Positions 19,302-26,798 of a DNA stretch of 36,449 bases are shown here, in pieces. The translations under genes and the position numbers were made by a program. Positions within the stretch are counted from its first letter, which is position 1. Each line of letters starts with the position of its first letter. The notes beneath the pieces are model-generated. The model was not told the origin of the DNA. It was given only the letters and a program-made list of their open reading frames with translations, and ran no database searches. Source of the stretch: Gallionella sp. (GTDB lineage: Bacteria > Pseudomonadota > Gammaproteobacteria > Burkholderiales > Gallionellaceae); the NCBI GenBank assembly GCA_030653355.1, contig JAURZN010000020.1:1-36449 (forward strand), given 5' to 3'.

Positions 19302-19733
19302 TCAGGCAGCTTCTAATCCGATCACCAGCCGCTTGCCAAGCAACTGGATGGCTTGGGCAATGCGAGGCAGTTTTGAACCGTAGTGTGGGTCAAGTAAGCG
19401 GCGCACTTCTTTTTCGTCAATGCCCAATTGTTTGGCAAGCTGCACTTTTGTGATTCCCGCTTCACTCATGGCCATATACAAAGCCGCTTTTGCCATGGTC
19501 TCGGCGGGTGGTGCGACTGAATATTCACCGCGCCTAGTCTTGCTTGGCGTCGGGAAGGTAAGGCCTTCCAGCATATAAGTCGCAAACACCTCATCCATCG
19601 CGTCGGCAGCTTGCGCCAGTGCATCTTCCTTGTCCTCACCTTGTGTAATCAACGCTGGCAGGTCGCGGCAAGTCACGACAAATCCACCTTCTTCGGCGGC
19701 TTTCAATAATACGGGATATTCAAAACGTTCCAT
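19302..19733 (-). CDS. hicB: Type II antitoxin HicB with C-terminal helix-turn-helix
   Basis: A 143-aa antitoxin. Residues about 1-70 form the partial RNase H-like HicB fold (EYPVLLKAAEEGGFVVTCRDLP and the G-x-x-x-x-A-L-A-Q-A-A-D-A helix). Residues about 90-140 form an XRE-like DNA-binding domain (ITKVQLAKQLGIDEKEVRRLL). It neutralises HicA and probably autorepresses the operon. The ATG at 19733 follows TGAGG; a start at 19745 would overlap hicA by four bases. It is the second gene after hicA. Confidence 0.92.
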   Translation of the reverse strand: MERFEYPVLLKAAEEGGFVVTCRDLPALITQGEDKEDALAQAADAMDEVFATYMLEGLTFPTPSKTRRGEYSVAPPAETMAKAALYMAMSEAGITKVQLAKQLGIDEKEVRRLLDPHYGSKLPRIAQAIQLLGKRLVIGLEAA

Positions 19734-19741
19734 TACACACC

Positions 19742-19954
19742 TCACAAGTCATTTGGTTTAATACAGAGCTGGGAACACATGCCGTGAAACGTGCCCGTTT
19801 TCAGCTCATCTTTTGGGTTGCGAACTATCGTGAATGCGCTGCCAAAATAGAGCGTTTGATGGCTACCCTTGCCGCGCGATGCATTGAGTGTCACAGCAAC
19901 GCCTTGTTTTTTGCCATACGCCTTTACTTTGCGGATAAATTCGTTTCCAGTCAT
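19742..19954 (-). CDS. hicA: Type II mRNA interferase toxin HicA
   Basis: A 70-aa dsRBD-fold RNase. The catalytic His lies in GKGSHQTLYFG, as in HicA toxins, and the protein starts MTGNEFIRKVKAYG, the usual first helix. The ATG at 19954 is chosen over a longer open frame (to 20029) because it gives the family length. It precedes hicB by eight bases in the same operon. It is the first recognisable gene inside the island and could help stabilise it. Confidence 0.9.
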   Translation of the reverse strand: MTGNEFIRKVKAYGKKQGVAVTLNASRGKGSHQTLYFGSAFTIVRNPKDELKTGTFHGMCSQLCIKPNDL

Positions 19955-20069
19955 ACGGATATTATCGGACGAAAACGACCGTTCATGCAACAAGTTTCTC
20001 GTGGACGAATTATTTGTCCTGCTCGCCACAGACGTGCTGTAGTTGCTGTGGCCAACCAGATCGGCGCAG

Positions 20070-20492
20070 TTACCGATTGTTAGATGTTCTGGAGACGTGC
20101 TGGGGATGCTCTAGTGGTGCTAGAGAACTCTTGGCTGGCTTTACAGGAAACCATTTCTCGATCTCCCTCAAGCTCTTGATTCCGAAATTGCGGATGCTAA
20201 AGAGCTCGTTTCTTCGATAGATGTCGACAACTTTCTCTACCGTCGTCAGCCCCTCCCCACGGAGAAGGCGCAATGTTCTCGGGGTAAGCTTGACAAACGG
20301 GTCAATGCTTTCGTGTATTCGTTTGTTTCGGTGGAATCGCTCTATTCTATCTTTGGCATTGTCACCCGACATTCGAAACGCACGACCGATGGCAGCATAG
20401 GACTGGCCTGCGTCCCAAGCCGCGACGATTTCCTGATCCCGTTTGCGGCGAGCCTCACGTTCCTTCGTTATTTGATCGCACAGATCAGACAC
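20070..20492 (-). CDS. Small protein with RNA polymerase alpha-CTD-like domain
   Basis: A 140-aa protein. The C-terminal half (about 68-115) closely resembles the alpha subunit C-terminal domain of RNA polymerase: LTPRTLRLLRGEGLTTV, then LFSIRNFGIKSLREIE, which parallels the helix-hairpin-helix RNFGKKSL motif of RpoA. The N-terminal half (EIVAAWDAGQSYAAIGRAFRM) looks like a helix-turn-helix that ends around residue 50. I prefer the GTG at 20492, preceded by GGGGGGAG at good spacing; a TTG at 20519 would add nine residues. I do not know a described protein with this arrangement; it may bind UP-element-like DNA or the transcription machinery (inference). Confidence 0.65.
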   Translation of the reverse strand: MSDLCDQITKEREARRKRDQEIVAAWDAGQSYAAIGRAFRMSGDNAKDRIERFHRNKRIHESIDPFVKLTPRTLRLLRGEGLTTVEKVVDIYRRNELFSIRNFGIKSLREIEKWFPVKPAKSSLAPLEHPQHVSRTSNNR

Positions 20493-20553
20493 GACTGCTG
20501 CTCCCCCCAGGCACTCCAACCAAATTTGGACAAACTCAAAAAAATAATCATAA

Positions 20554-20778
20554 TTATTTCGTGAACTGTCTGCCCATCATCGACACCACATTTGAACCCT
20601 GAAATTCCTTGTGAGTGTCTGTCAGTTCAACGGAGCGTTTAATCAGATCACCAAACGATCCTGGCCTCTGCTCTTCCTCCACAAGGCTTGCGATGTCATC
20701 CCTGATGTACCTGGGTTGTTGAGCGATGATGTTTGCCATCCGCTCAGGGCGTTCCAGCCCCTCCAGTAGCTTATCCAT
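20554..20778 (-). CDS. Small hypothetical protein (74 aa)
   Basis: A 74-aa protein, MDKLLEGLERPERM at the start, not recognised. It is mostly helical and charged with no membrane segment. The ATG at 20778 is plausible (AGAAGAAA upstream). The frame stays open to 20919 through a (CCAA)6 repeat, so a longer form of 121 aa whose length depends on repeat number is possible. It lies 62 bases upstream of the alpha-CTD-like gene on the same strand. Confidence 0.5.
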   Translation of the reverse strand: MDKLLEGLERPERMANIIAQQPRYIRDDIASLVEEEQRPGSFGDLIKRSVELTDTHKEFQGSNVVSMMGRQFTK

Positions 20779-20792
20779 GTTTTTCTTCTTGC

Positions 20793-20816
20793 TTGGTTGG
20801 TTGGTTGGTTGGTTGG
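20793..20816. repeat. Tetranucleotide repeat (TTGG)6 / (CCAA)6
   Basis: Six perfect tandem TTGG units, 14 bases upstream of the ATG of the small gene at 20554-20778 and inside the longer alternative frame. Repeats of four bases shift frame or promoter spacing when copy number changes. Confidence 0.9.
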
Positions 20817-20921
20817 TGCGCCATGCTATCGCAATATCAAATTGGCTAACAGCATGTTTTTGTGTCTTTTTCTCAGGTTTCACACCAAGCGTAAATGTGG
20901 ACTGCCGACTTGGACGCAAAA

Positions 20922-20961
20922 AGTGTCATTCCTGATAATAGTACTTATCAGGAATGGCACT
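20922..20961. repeat. Long inverted repeat (17-bp arms, one mismatch)
   Basis: Arms 20922-20938 (agtgtcattcctgataa) and 20945-20961 (ttatcaggaatggcact) are inverted copies with one mismatch, separated by tagtac. It lies upstream of the (TTGG)-associated gene and downstream of the zinc-finger gene. No T-run follows on either strand, so an operator or a mobile-element relic is more likely than a terminator. Confidence 0.8.
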
Positions 20962-21035
20962 TGATGGGTAACGTGACCGGCCATGTTGCGCTTCGCATCT
21001 CGGCCCAGCTCCTTGCTTACGAATAATCAGGAGCC

Positions 21036-21620
21036 TCATAGCTCCTCGCTGATGTCGCGAATCTCCAGCTTGAACTGCCATCCCTCGAAGGTCATCAGCA
21101 TCTGACCGAAATCCTCCCAGGATATTTCACGTCCATCAACAACAATGACTGGCGCGCGTTCAGCTCCGGAATAGTCACCCTCGATTCGCCCCCGCACCGT
21201 CTGATCGGCAATTTGAAGCCCATGCCTGTCATCATCCGTAATATGCTTGACGGAAAGTGTTCGACGTATTTTTTCGACCAGACGTCCCAGCAGTGCGAGT
21301 GAATCGCCTTCTGGATCGCCGATCATTTGGAACCGATAGCCGTCTGGACTCTCTTCTCGAAGCTCAACGGCATCCAAAGCGACCATATTTCCCAGCAAGC
21401 GCTGGGTGAAGTGGAATTGGTGGGTTTCACCGGCGCAGTCAGTTATCCCGATGGGTTGTATCCGGATGTTGTCAAAACTCTCCAGACCGCTCAGCCTGGC
21501 CACCTCAGCATTAAAGCACCGGCTGCAAAGCAGTCGACATCCCTGATCCATAGAGGTGAAATTTATGGCATCGTGGTTTGGCGTAGCCTCGCCACACCCC
21601 TCGCAAAGAATTTCTTTCAT
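21036..21620 (-). CDS. Uncharacterised protein with N-terminal zinc ribbon
   Basis: A 194-aa protein that starts with a four-cysteine zinc ribbon (CEGCG ... CRLLCSRCF), followed by a beta-rich region with FHFTQRLLG and GYRFQMIGDPEGD, and ends EGWQFKLEIRDISEEL. It resembles a widespread family of unknown function (possibly DUF7713); I cannot name a role. I chose the ATG at 21620; a TTG at 21728 would lengthen it by 36 residues and overlap rdgC by 29 bases. Downstream of rdgC on the same strand, 79 bases apart. The last ~17 codons recur as a decayed copy at 27236-27296. Confidence 0.65.
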   Translation of the reverse strand: MKEILCEGCGEATPNHDAINFTSMDQGCRLLCSRCFNAEVARLSGLESFDNIRIQPIGITDCAGETHQFHFTQRLLGNMVALDAVELREESPDGYRFQMIGDPEGDSLALLGRLVEKIRRTLSVKHITDDDRHGLQIADQTVRGRIEGDYSGAERAPVIVVDGREISWEDFGQMLMTFEGWQFKLEIRDISEEL

Positions 21621-21699
21621 ATTGTTTACCCAGTCCGCCTTCAGCAAAGATTGGCTTACAGTGTCATCGGCATGACAGCGAATATCCTTGTATGTCGGA

Positions 21700-22605
21700 T
21701 CAACGATTATTTGAAACTTCGCCGCCAAGCGCTTCTGTCAGGTCTGTCAGCATCCTGGCAAGCTCGCCAGTCATCAGGGTGAAGTCCAGCTCAAACATCT
21801 CGTCGGCATTATCGGCCAGTGTTGTTGATTCTTCCTTGATGATGTCCAGAAATTCGAGACGCTTGATTTGCAGTTGTTCGGTCAGAACAAAGGAAATTCG
21901 GTCGTTCCAGGTCAGCCCCAGCCGGGTGGCACGCTTACCTGACGCGATATGGGCAAGGATTTCCTCTCCCTCCAAAGCATGATTGGCATAACGAACCGTG
22001 GCCTTGCTCTCACCCGTGGCACGCAGTTCCAGTTCGCGGTCTATGGTGAAACCCGCCGGCGCAGCTTCTCTGGCAAGCCAGTCCGTCATGGCGGCAACAG
22101 GTGAAATTTCGGTATGCAGCAATTTCACCGGCAGGTCATCCACCGTTTTGCTCAGTTGCTCCAATAGCTCATCGGCTTTGGCTGAGGATGCCGCCTCTAT
22201 GATCAGGCGGCCGTTGGCTGGATCTAGCCACGCATAGGTGGTGCGCTGAATGGCAAAAGCTCTGGGGAGCAGTTCTTCGGTGACGGCTTCCTTGATGTCT
22301 TTTTTCTCTTTGCGCCCCACCTTGTAGCCCTGCTGCGCTTCAATGTCGGCGATTCGCTCTTTGACAAATCGATTGATGATCGTGGCAGGCAGTAGTTTCT
22401 GCTCTACGCCCAGCGCAAACAGGATTTGTTGATTGGCAACGTGGGCCAGGCGGTCATCGCCACGGCAGGAAACCCATCCCCTGCTTTGTTTGTCGAGCCC
22501 GCTGCAAGGTTGTAGTGGCTTGAGTGCCAGTTTTTCCTGCAGGGTGGCGGCAGTGATGGCGCAGTCGGCAGGCAGGCGATAAATGAAGATGTTTTTAAAC
22601 CACAT
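21700..22605 (-). CDS. rdgC: Recombination-associated protein RdgC
   Basis: A 301-aa protein of the RdgC family, a ring-shaped DNA-binding dimer that restrains RecA. The family start MWFKNIFIYRL, the LLPATIINRFVKERI segment, the GYKVGRKEKKDIKE basic stretch and the TYAWLDP and GLTWNDRISFVLTE blocks are all present, and length matches. On mobile elements RdgC copies are common and may influence recombination during transfer. It precedes the zinc-ribbon gene. Its upstream region (22606-22896) holds no convincing gene; two overlapping frames there lack starts and family features. Confidence 0.9.
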   Translation of the reverse strand: MWFKNIFIYRLPADCAITAATLQEKLALKPLQPCSGLDKQSRGWVSCRGDDRLAHVANQQILFALGVEQKLLPATIINRFVKERIADIEAQQGYKVGRKEKKDIKEAVTEELLPRAFAIQRTTYAWLDPANGRLIIEAASSAKADELLEQLSKTVDDLPVKLLHTEISPVAAMTDWLAREAAPAGFTIDRELELRATGESKATVRYANHALEGEEILAHIASGKRATRLGLTWNDRISFVLTEQLQIKRLEFLDIIKEESTTLADNADEMFELDFTLMTGELARMLTDLTEALGGEVSNNR

Positions 22606-22896
22606 GGCGGGATTCTCAAAAACCGCTGATTATACTGGGCGACACTTTTTAATTGGCGACCATCGCTGCTTTGCGATCAGGCCCGAGGTTCTGGTCAACC
22701 CAATTCGAGCATAATGGCGACTTCAAAAGTGTGGGTTTTGAATTCGCGCCAACAGATTCATGGATACAGAGCCAAAAGAAAATCTCCCGGGTTGTAACAA
22801 CTGCACTCACTGCTGCATTACCCACGATGCCAATTTCAGATATGGCTGCCGTGCTCTTCCCCGTTTGCACGACCGGTGGCAGATATTGAGGAAAAA

Positions 22897-23433
22897 ATGA
22901 AAGAGGCACCCATCAGCACTCCACCGCAAGCGTACATGAACATCATCAGTTCGCTGATCGACAGAGCGCGGGGTTTTCTGGAGGCAGGCGAAAAGCTTCA
23001 GCCGATGGCGTTTGTTGGCAACCTGACCACAAAGGAAGTCATCCCGGTGATGATTCAGACTGGAAGCGGGGAAGGCAAAGACCAGTCTGCGCGGACGATC
23101 CAGTCTGCGGCGTTGGCATTGGAGGCTGATTTTGTGTTCGTGATCATGGAAGCATGGACGCTTCGGCCAGACAAAATGCGCCAAATGAATGCGATTCTCG
23201 ACAAATACGGAAGCATAAGCGCATCACCCTATGCGATAGATACGTGCTCGCTTATGCTGGAAACAAGGCATGGGGTGTGGGCCGCACAACCCCAGATCAA
23301 GCCCAAGGGAATTTCCAAAAAGAAACGGACAATTGGGGTAATCGAGTTTCGCTATTTCACCGAAGCTGGAGGCCGGTTTGCACACCTGCTGCCCAAGAAG
23401 GAAGGCGATGAGCCACCGGCGATTTTGCATTGA
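22897..23433 (+). CDS. Hypothetical protein (178 aa)
   Basis: A soluble 178-aa protein that I do not recognise. It has an alternating strand-helix pattern in the middle (ADFVFVIMEAWTLRP, then MNAILDKYGSI) and a conserved-looking basic C-terminus (KGISKKKRTIGVIEFRYF). The ATG at 22897 is preceded by TTGAGGAAAA; a GTG at 22876 is an alternative. It is divergent from rdgC and is followed 162 bases later by the HU gene. Confidence 0.6.
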   Translation: MKEAPISTPPQAYMNIISSLIDRARGFLEAGEKLQPMAFVGNLTTKEVIPVMIQTGSGEGKDQSARTIQSAALALEADFVFVIMEAWTLRPDKMRQMNAILDKYGSISASPYAIDTCSLMLETRHGVWAAQPQIKPKGISKKKRTIGVIEFRYFTEAGGRFAHLLPKKEGDEPPAILH

Positions 23434-23595
23434 GGGATGAAGTTGAATTCCTTTTTTTAGTTGTTTCGAAAGGTTGGCGTCCAGTTCAATAACAGTTCAG
23501 CAACCCTTTCAAACAGGTTTCACTTGCCACGCAGCCCAATATCCACAACAATCCGCAGTGGATTTTTAACCACCATCATAAAAGGGAGTAATAGC

Positions 23596-23880
23596 ATGAA
23601 CCGTAAAGAACTGATCGATGCACTGGCAGGCAAGACCGGCAGCACCAAAGCGGATGCGGATCGCAACATCGCAGCACTGATTGAAATCATCACTGCCACC
23701 CTGAAAAAAGGCGACAACATTGCCTTGGTTGGCTTCGGCACTTTCGAAGTACGCAAGCGCGCTGCACGCATTGGCCGCAACCCGGCTACTGGCGCAGAAC
23801 TGAAGATCAAGGCATCCAAGGCTCCGGCATTCAAGGCTGGTGCTACGCTGAAGACTGCGGTCAACGGCGGCAAGAAGTAA
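23596..23880 (+). CDS. hup: DNA-binding protein HU
   Basis: A 94-aa nucleoid protein of the HU-beta type. The start MNRKELIDALAGKTG, the G-F-G-T-F-E-V hinge and the DNA-intercalating arm RIGRNPATGAELKI are standard. GGGAG lies eight bases before the ATG. The gene ends in a clear terminator. HU copies carried on islands often support integration and replication of the element. Confidence 0.93.
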   Translation: MNRKELIDALAGKTGSTKADADRNIAALIEIITATLKKGDNIALVGFGTFEVRKRAARIGRNPATGAELKIKASKAPAFKAGATLKTAVNGGKK

Positions 23881-23892
23881 TGATGGCAATAT

Positions 23893-23919
23893 AGACCGGT
23901 GATAAAAACCGGTCTTTAT
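23893..23919 (+). terminator. Rho-independent terminator after hup
   Basis: An eight-base stem (agaccggt / accggtct) with a seven-base loop, followed by a short T-rich stretch, starts 12 bases after the HU stop codon. It contains the GTG at 23899, which argues against that codon as the start of the next gene. Confidence 0.7.
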
Positions 23920-23925
23920 GACCCG

Positions 23926-24180
23926 ATGAATGAAATCTTGCAATACCTGAAAAAGCATGGTGAGCGGCTGGACACGGACATCGCTGAAGCTACAGGCATC
24001 TCACTTGCTACCGTGCGTTTGCAGTTAGCAGAACTTGCTGCAAAATATGAGGTTGTGGCGTGCCATTCAATCAGGTTTAACAAGGGCAAGAAAGTCGAAG
24101 GTACCATTTACCGGGTAGCTGGATATACCCCTCCAGCAGCACCTGGCAGAAAACCAAAGGCACAGCCGGCTCCGTCGTAA
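23926..24180 (+). CDS. Small winged helix-turn-helix protein
   Basis: An 84-aa protein with a MarR/ArsR-like winged helix: ILQYLKKHGERLDTDIAEATG, then SLATVRLQLAELAAKYEV as recognition helix, and a wing VEGTIYRVAGY, ending in a Pro-rich tail. It is probably a transcription regulator; the target is unknown. The ATG at 23926 is chosen because the GTG at 23899 lies in the hup terminator. It converges with umuC; the 112-base gap contains nothing clear. Confidence 0.65.
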   Translation: MNEILQYLKKHGERLDTDIAEATGISLATVRLQLAELAAKYEVVACHSIRFNKGKKVEGTIYRVAGYTPPAAPGRKPKAQPAPS

Positions 24181-24292
24181 ATCTCCGCTCAATCACGCGA
24201 TCACCGCTTGAACGGGTACACCAAGCTCGATATCAACGGCAAAACGAGCCTCGTCACCGAGCTCAGGCGGATGACGCACCAGCACAAATCAC

Positions 24293-25534
24293 CTAGCTAC
24301 ACTCCAGCACCGGATACGCGAACCGCCCCATCACCCCTTCTGCCTTGCGCTTTTGCATTGCGCCACAGATGGCGATTACGTTGTCGCCATACTTGTGATT
24401 GATGATGTGCATTGTCTCCAGCAACTTGAGGTGTTTTTCTTCCCGCTGTTGATCGGCCATCTGGAACAGATCAAAGCTGCCTGATTGGCGGATGGCAATA
24501 TCGCTCGCGATCAATCCACAGGCACGATAGAACTGGTCTGGGTCATAGAGCGTATCCAGCGCCCTGCCCGCTTCGCTCGCCAGCAGAAAGTAATCTGCAC
24601 TCGGGTAAGGAAGTTCGGACGTGGATGATTGTTTGTCGAATGACTTCAGGGTCAGAAATACTGTCAGTTGCCTGGTGGTCAGCCGCTTGGTGATGAGTTC
24701 TTTGGATAGTCGCATGGCGTGCTTGAGCAAATGCGCGTGGATAGTCTGTTTGTCCTGCGTAACCTCGCCCATCGAGGCGGTTCTGGCAACGCTCTTGGGC
24801 AGCTTCGCCTCGGTCTCGATCTTGTAGATGGGCGCACCGTTGAGCTCGTGCCACAGGTCGGTACCGGCCTTACCCAACAGCCTTTTTATTTCTCGCTCCG
24901 GCACATCCACAAAATCGGCTGCGGTGCGGATATTGAACTTGTTGAGCAGCGCCTGGCGATTGCCGCCGATACAGGGGATGTCGCGCACGCTGACATGTTC
25001 CAGAAAATCATGGATGCGCCTGCCCGCCACGATGGTGGTGCCATTCGGCTTGCGGTATTCGGAAGCCATCTTGGCCAGGGTGCGGGTGACGGAGATGCCG
25101 ATCGAGACGGTGATGCCGACCTCTTGCCGGATGGTGGTGCGGATCTCGTCGGCAATGGCCTGATACGGCTTGCGGTACAGGCTGCGCAGCCCGTTCATGT
25201 CCATGAACCCCTCATCGATGGAGTATTCCTCGACGACCGGGCTATAGCGCCTGATGATGGCAAAGAGTTTGTCGGATATCTGGCCGTAATAGCGGAAGTC
25301 GGCGGAAAGGTAGTTTGCCTGGGGCAGCAGTTTCCTGGCTTCCCAGACCGGCATGCCGGTGGTGATGCCAGCGGCTTTGGCGTCATAGGTCTTGGCGACC
25401 ACGCAGGCATCCTGGCTGGACAGCACACAGATAGGCTGGCCTTTCAGGTCGGGGCGGCGCAACTGTTCGCAGGAGGCGTAGAAACAGTCGGCATCCACAT
25501 GCGCGATGGCATTGGGCCAGTTGCTGATAAGCAT
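24293..25534 (-). CDS. umuC: Y-family DNA polymerase (UmuC-like)
   Basis: A 413-aa translesion polymerase. The catalytic metal ligands are Asp14 and Asp16 (AHVDADCFYASCE) and Asp107-Glu108 (EYSIDEGFMD); the steric-gate region CFYASCE is standard. The SIGISVTRTLAKMASEYRKPNG block and the little-finger region are complete. Length is close to E. coli UmuC (422 aa). It follows the LexA-like gene by 15 bases, forming a two-gene SOS mutagenesis operon. It ends in TAG. Confidence 0.92.
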   Translation of the reverse strand: MLISNWPNAIAHVDADCFYASCEQLRRPDLKGQPICVLSSQDACVVAKTYDAKAAGITTGMPVWEARKLLPQANYLSADFRYYGQISDKLFAIIRRYSPVVEEYSIDEGFMDMNGLRSLYRKPYQAIADEIRTTIRQEVGITVSIGISVTRTLAKMASEYRKPNGTTIVAGRRIHDFLEHVSVRDIPCIGGNRQALLNKFNIRTAADFVDVPEREIKRLLGKAGTDLWHELNGAPIYKIETEAKLPKSVARTASMGEVTQDKQTIHAHLLKHAMRLSKELITKRLTTRQLTVFLTLKSFDKQSSTSELPYPSADYFLLASEAGRALDTLYDPDQFYRACGLIASDIAIRQSGSFDLFQMADQQREEKHLKLLETMHIINHKYGDNVIAICGAMQKRKAEGVMGRFAYPVLECS

Positions 25535-25549
25535 GATGGATGCGCCGGC

Positions 25550-26128
25550 TTATTTGTACTTGCGGAACTGGCCGACGACGACACCGAAAATTTCCATGTC
25601 GCCCTTGGGATGGATGACGGGATAGGCCGGATTGGCTGGGATCAGCACATATTCGTTCTTTTCCTTGCCGAGGGTCTTCAGGGTGAATTCGTTGTCGATG
25701 ATGGCGATGACCATATCCCCCACGTTCGCCACGGCGCGCTTTTCCACTATGACCGTATCACCCGGCAGGATGCCGGCATTGATCATGGAGTCGCCTTTGA
25801 CATTTACCAGCACGGTGCTCGAAGGATGCGAGACCAGATATTCGTCGATGGTCAGCATGTCATGATTCGCATCACCGGCCGGGCTGGGAAAACCGGCGCG
25901 CACGCTGTCGAAGATGGGGCGCTCGAAGAACCGCCTACCCGGCTTGAGGCGCTTTTCCGGGGTGGATTCCAGGTAGCCTTGCAGCTTGAGCCTGGCCACC
26001 AGTGCCGCCACGGGTGATTTGGACTTGAGGCCGACGATGCCCATGATGGTGGAATACGGCGGCAGTACGCCGGTTTCGGCGTAATAGTCCTGGAGCCTGG
26101 CCAGATAGGTGGGATCGATGTTTTCCAT
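25550..26128 (-). CDS. LexA-like S24-family repressor (UmuD/LexA type)
   Basis: A 192-aa protein that has a full N-terminal winged-helix DNA-binding domain (YLARLQDYYAETGVLPPYS ... KSPVAALVARLKLQGYL), so it is a LexA-like repressor rather than a bare UmuD. The C-terminal S24 protease domain has Ser114 (KGDSMINAGI), Lys151 (TLKTLGKE) and an Ala78-Gly79 cleavage site (VRAGF). RecA-stimulated self-cleavage would derepress the operon, and the cleaved form could serve as UmuD' for the polymerase encoded downstream (inference). A perfect palindrome lies 13 bases before its start codon. Confidence 0.85.
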   Translation of the reverse strand: MENIDPTYLARLQDYYAETGVLPPYSTIMGIVGLKSKSPVAALVARLKLQGYLESTPEKRLKPGRRFFERPIFDSVRAGFPSPAGDANHDMLTIDEYLVSHPSSTVLVNVKGDSMINAGILPGDTVIVEKRAVANVGDMVIAIIDNEFTLKTLGKEKNEYVLIPANPAYPVIHPKGDMEIFGVVVGQFRKYK

Positions 26129-26140
26129 GGGAATAACGAT

Positions 26141-26160
26141 AATGGAACGAGCGTTCCATT
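26141..26160. promoter_or_regulatory. Palindromic operator of the LexA-like/umuC operon
   Basis: A perfect 20-base palindrome with nine-base arms (aatggaacg / cgttccatt) and a two-base centre. Its core GAACGAGCGTTC fits the GAAC-N4-GTTC form known for Gram-positive LexA boxes. It is placed to overlap the promoter, consistent with autorepression. Confidence 0.8.
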
Positions 26161-26178
26161 GTCAAGATCATTATCCGT

Positions 26179-26496
26179 TCAGGGTAATATTTGGTAGGGC
26201 TCCATGGTTACCGACTCGATCTTGTCGCCAAGCAGGATCAGCCGGCCTTCAAGCCGGGTGTTGCCGGTCTCGCTGAATTCGAAACGATAGGTGCGGCGCA
26301 ATACCCGACGGCCAGACTTGTCCCGCGCCAGCGCCATCGAGATGTTGGCGACCGTGTCGTCGAGAAATTGCAGGTTCGCATCGCTGCAAACATGTTTCCC
26401 CGCGTTCCTGGCGATCTCAAGAGCGCGCAGGCTGCTGAACCAGAGCCACCCCAGCGCGGCCAGCAACAGCAGGAATAGCGCACTTGTCATATCCAT
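26179..26496 (-). CDS. DUF3301 family membrane-anchored protein
   Basis: A 105-aa protein with one N-terminal membrane segment (ALFLLLLAALGWLWF) followed by the DUF3301 signature: SLRALEIARNAGKHVC, NLQFLDDTV and RRTYRFEFSETG. The family is common in beta- and gammaproteobacteria and has no known function. It lies immediately upstream of the LexA-like operon, but reads separately through the operator region. Confidence 0.82.
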   Translation of the reverse strand: MDMTSALFLLLLAALGWLWFSSLRALEIARNAGKHVCSDANLQFLDDTVANISMALARDKSGRRVLRRTYRFEFSETGNTRLEGRLILLGDKIESVTMEPYQILP

Positions 26497-26555
26497 CGTC
26501 TGGGGAATTCCGAATTAACAGCCGCCGGGTTTATCCGATTCTGGTGCGTGTTTAT

Positions 26556-26798
26556 TCATTTAACCGCAATCTCACTCGTCTCGATCAGCCTCGCCACATC
26601 ACCATGACACTCAGAACATTTGCCGACAAGCAACAGGTCGCCCGCCTTGACGGCTCCGGTAAAATTGGTAATGGTGACCTCATGACGGCATTTCCCGCAC
26701 CAGACATTCGCGAGCAGTCGCTTTCTGGTATCGACTGGAATGGTTGCCCATAGTCTGGCTGCCGGGGCAGTAAATTCAGGAAGAGATTCGATTGTCAT
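26556..26798 (-). CDS. Small zinc-ribbon protein coupled to ihfB
   Basis: An 80-aa protein with two Cys-x-x-Cys knuckles (CGKC and CSEC, residues about 46-70), typical of a zinc ribbon. No function is known to me. Its ATG overlaps the ihfB stop codon (ATGA), so it is translationally coupled to ihfB. In many proteobacteria lapA follows ihfB; here this zinc-ribbon gene does. The frame remains open further upstream only because of the ihfB frameshift region. Confidence 0.65.
   Translation of the reverse strand: MTIESLPEFTAPAARLWATIPVDTRKRLLANVWCGKCRHEVTITNFTGAVKAGDLLLVGKCSECHGDVARLIETSEIAVK

Noticed and set aside
20793-20816. CRISPR-like repeat
   Set aside because: The unit is four bases without spacers; it is a simple sequence repeat.
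22649-22909. Gene in the gap between rdgC and the 178-aa gene
   Set aside because: Both overlapping frames lack a ribosome site and any motif, and they run across the divergent promoter region.
24208-24402. Short plus-strand frame after the winged-helix gene
   Set aside because: Its second half is antisense to the end of umuC and no start signal is visible.
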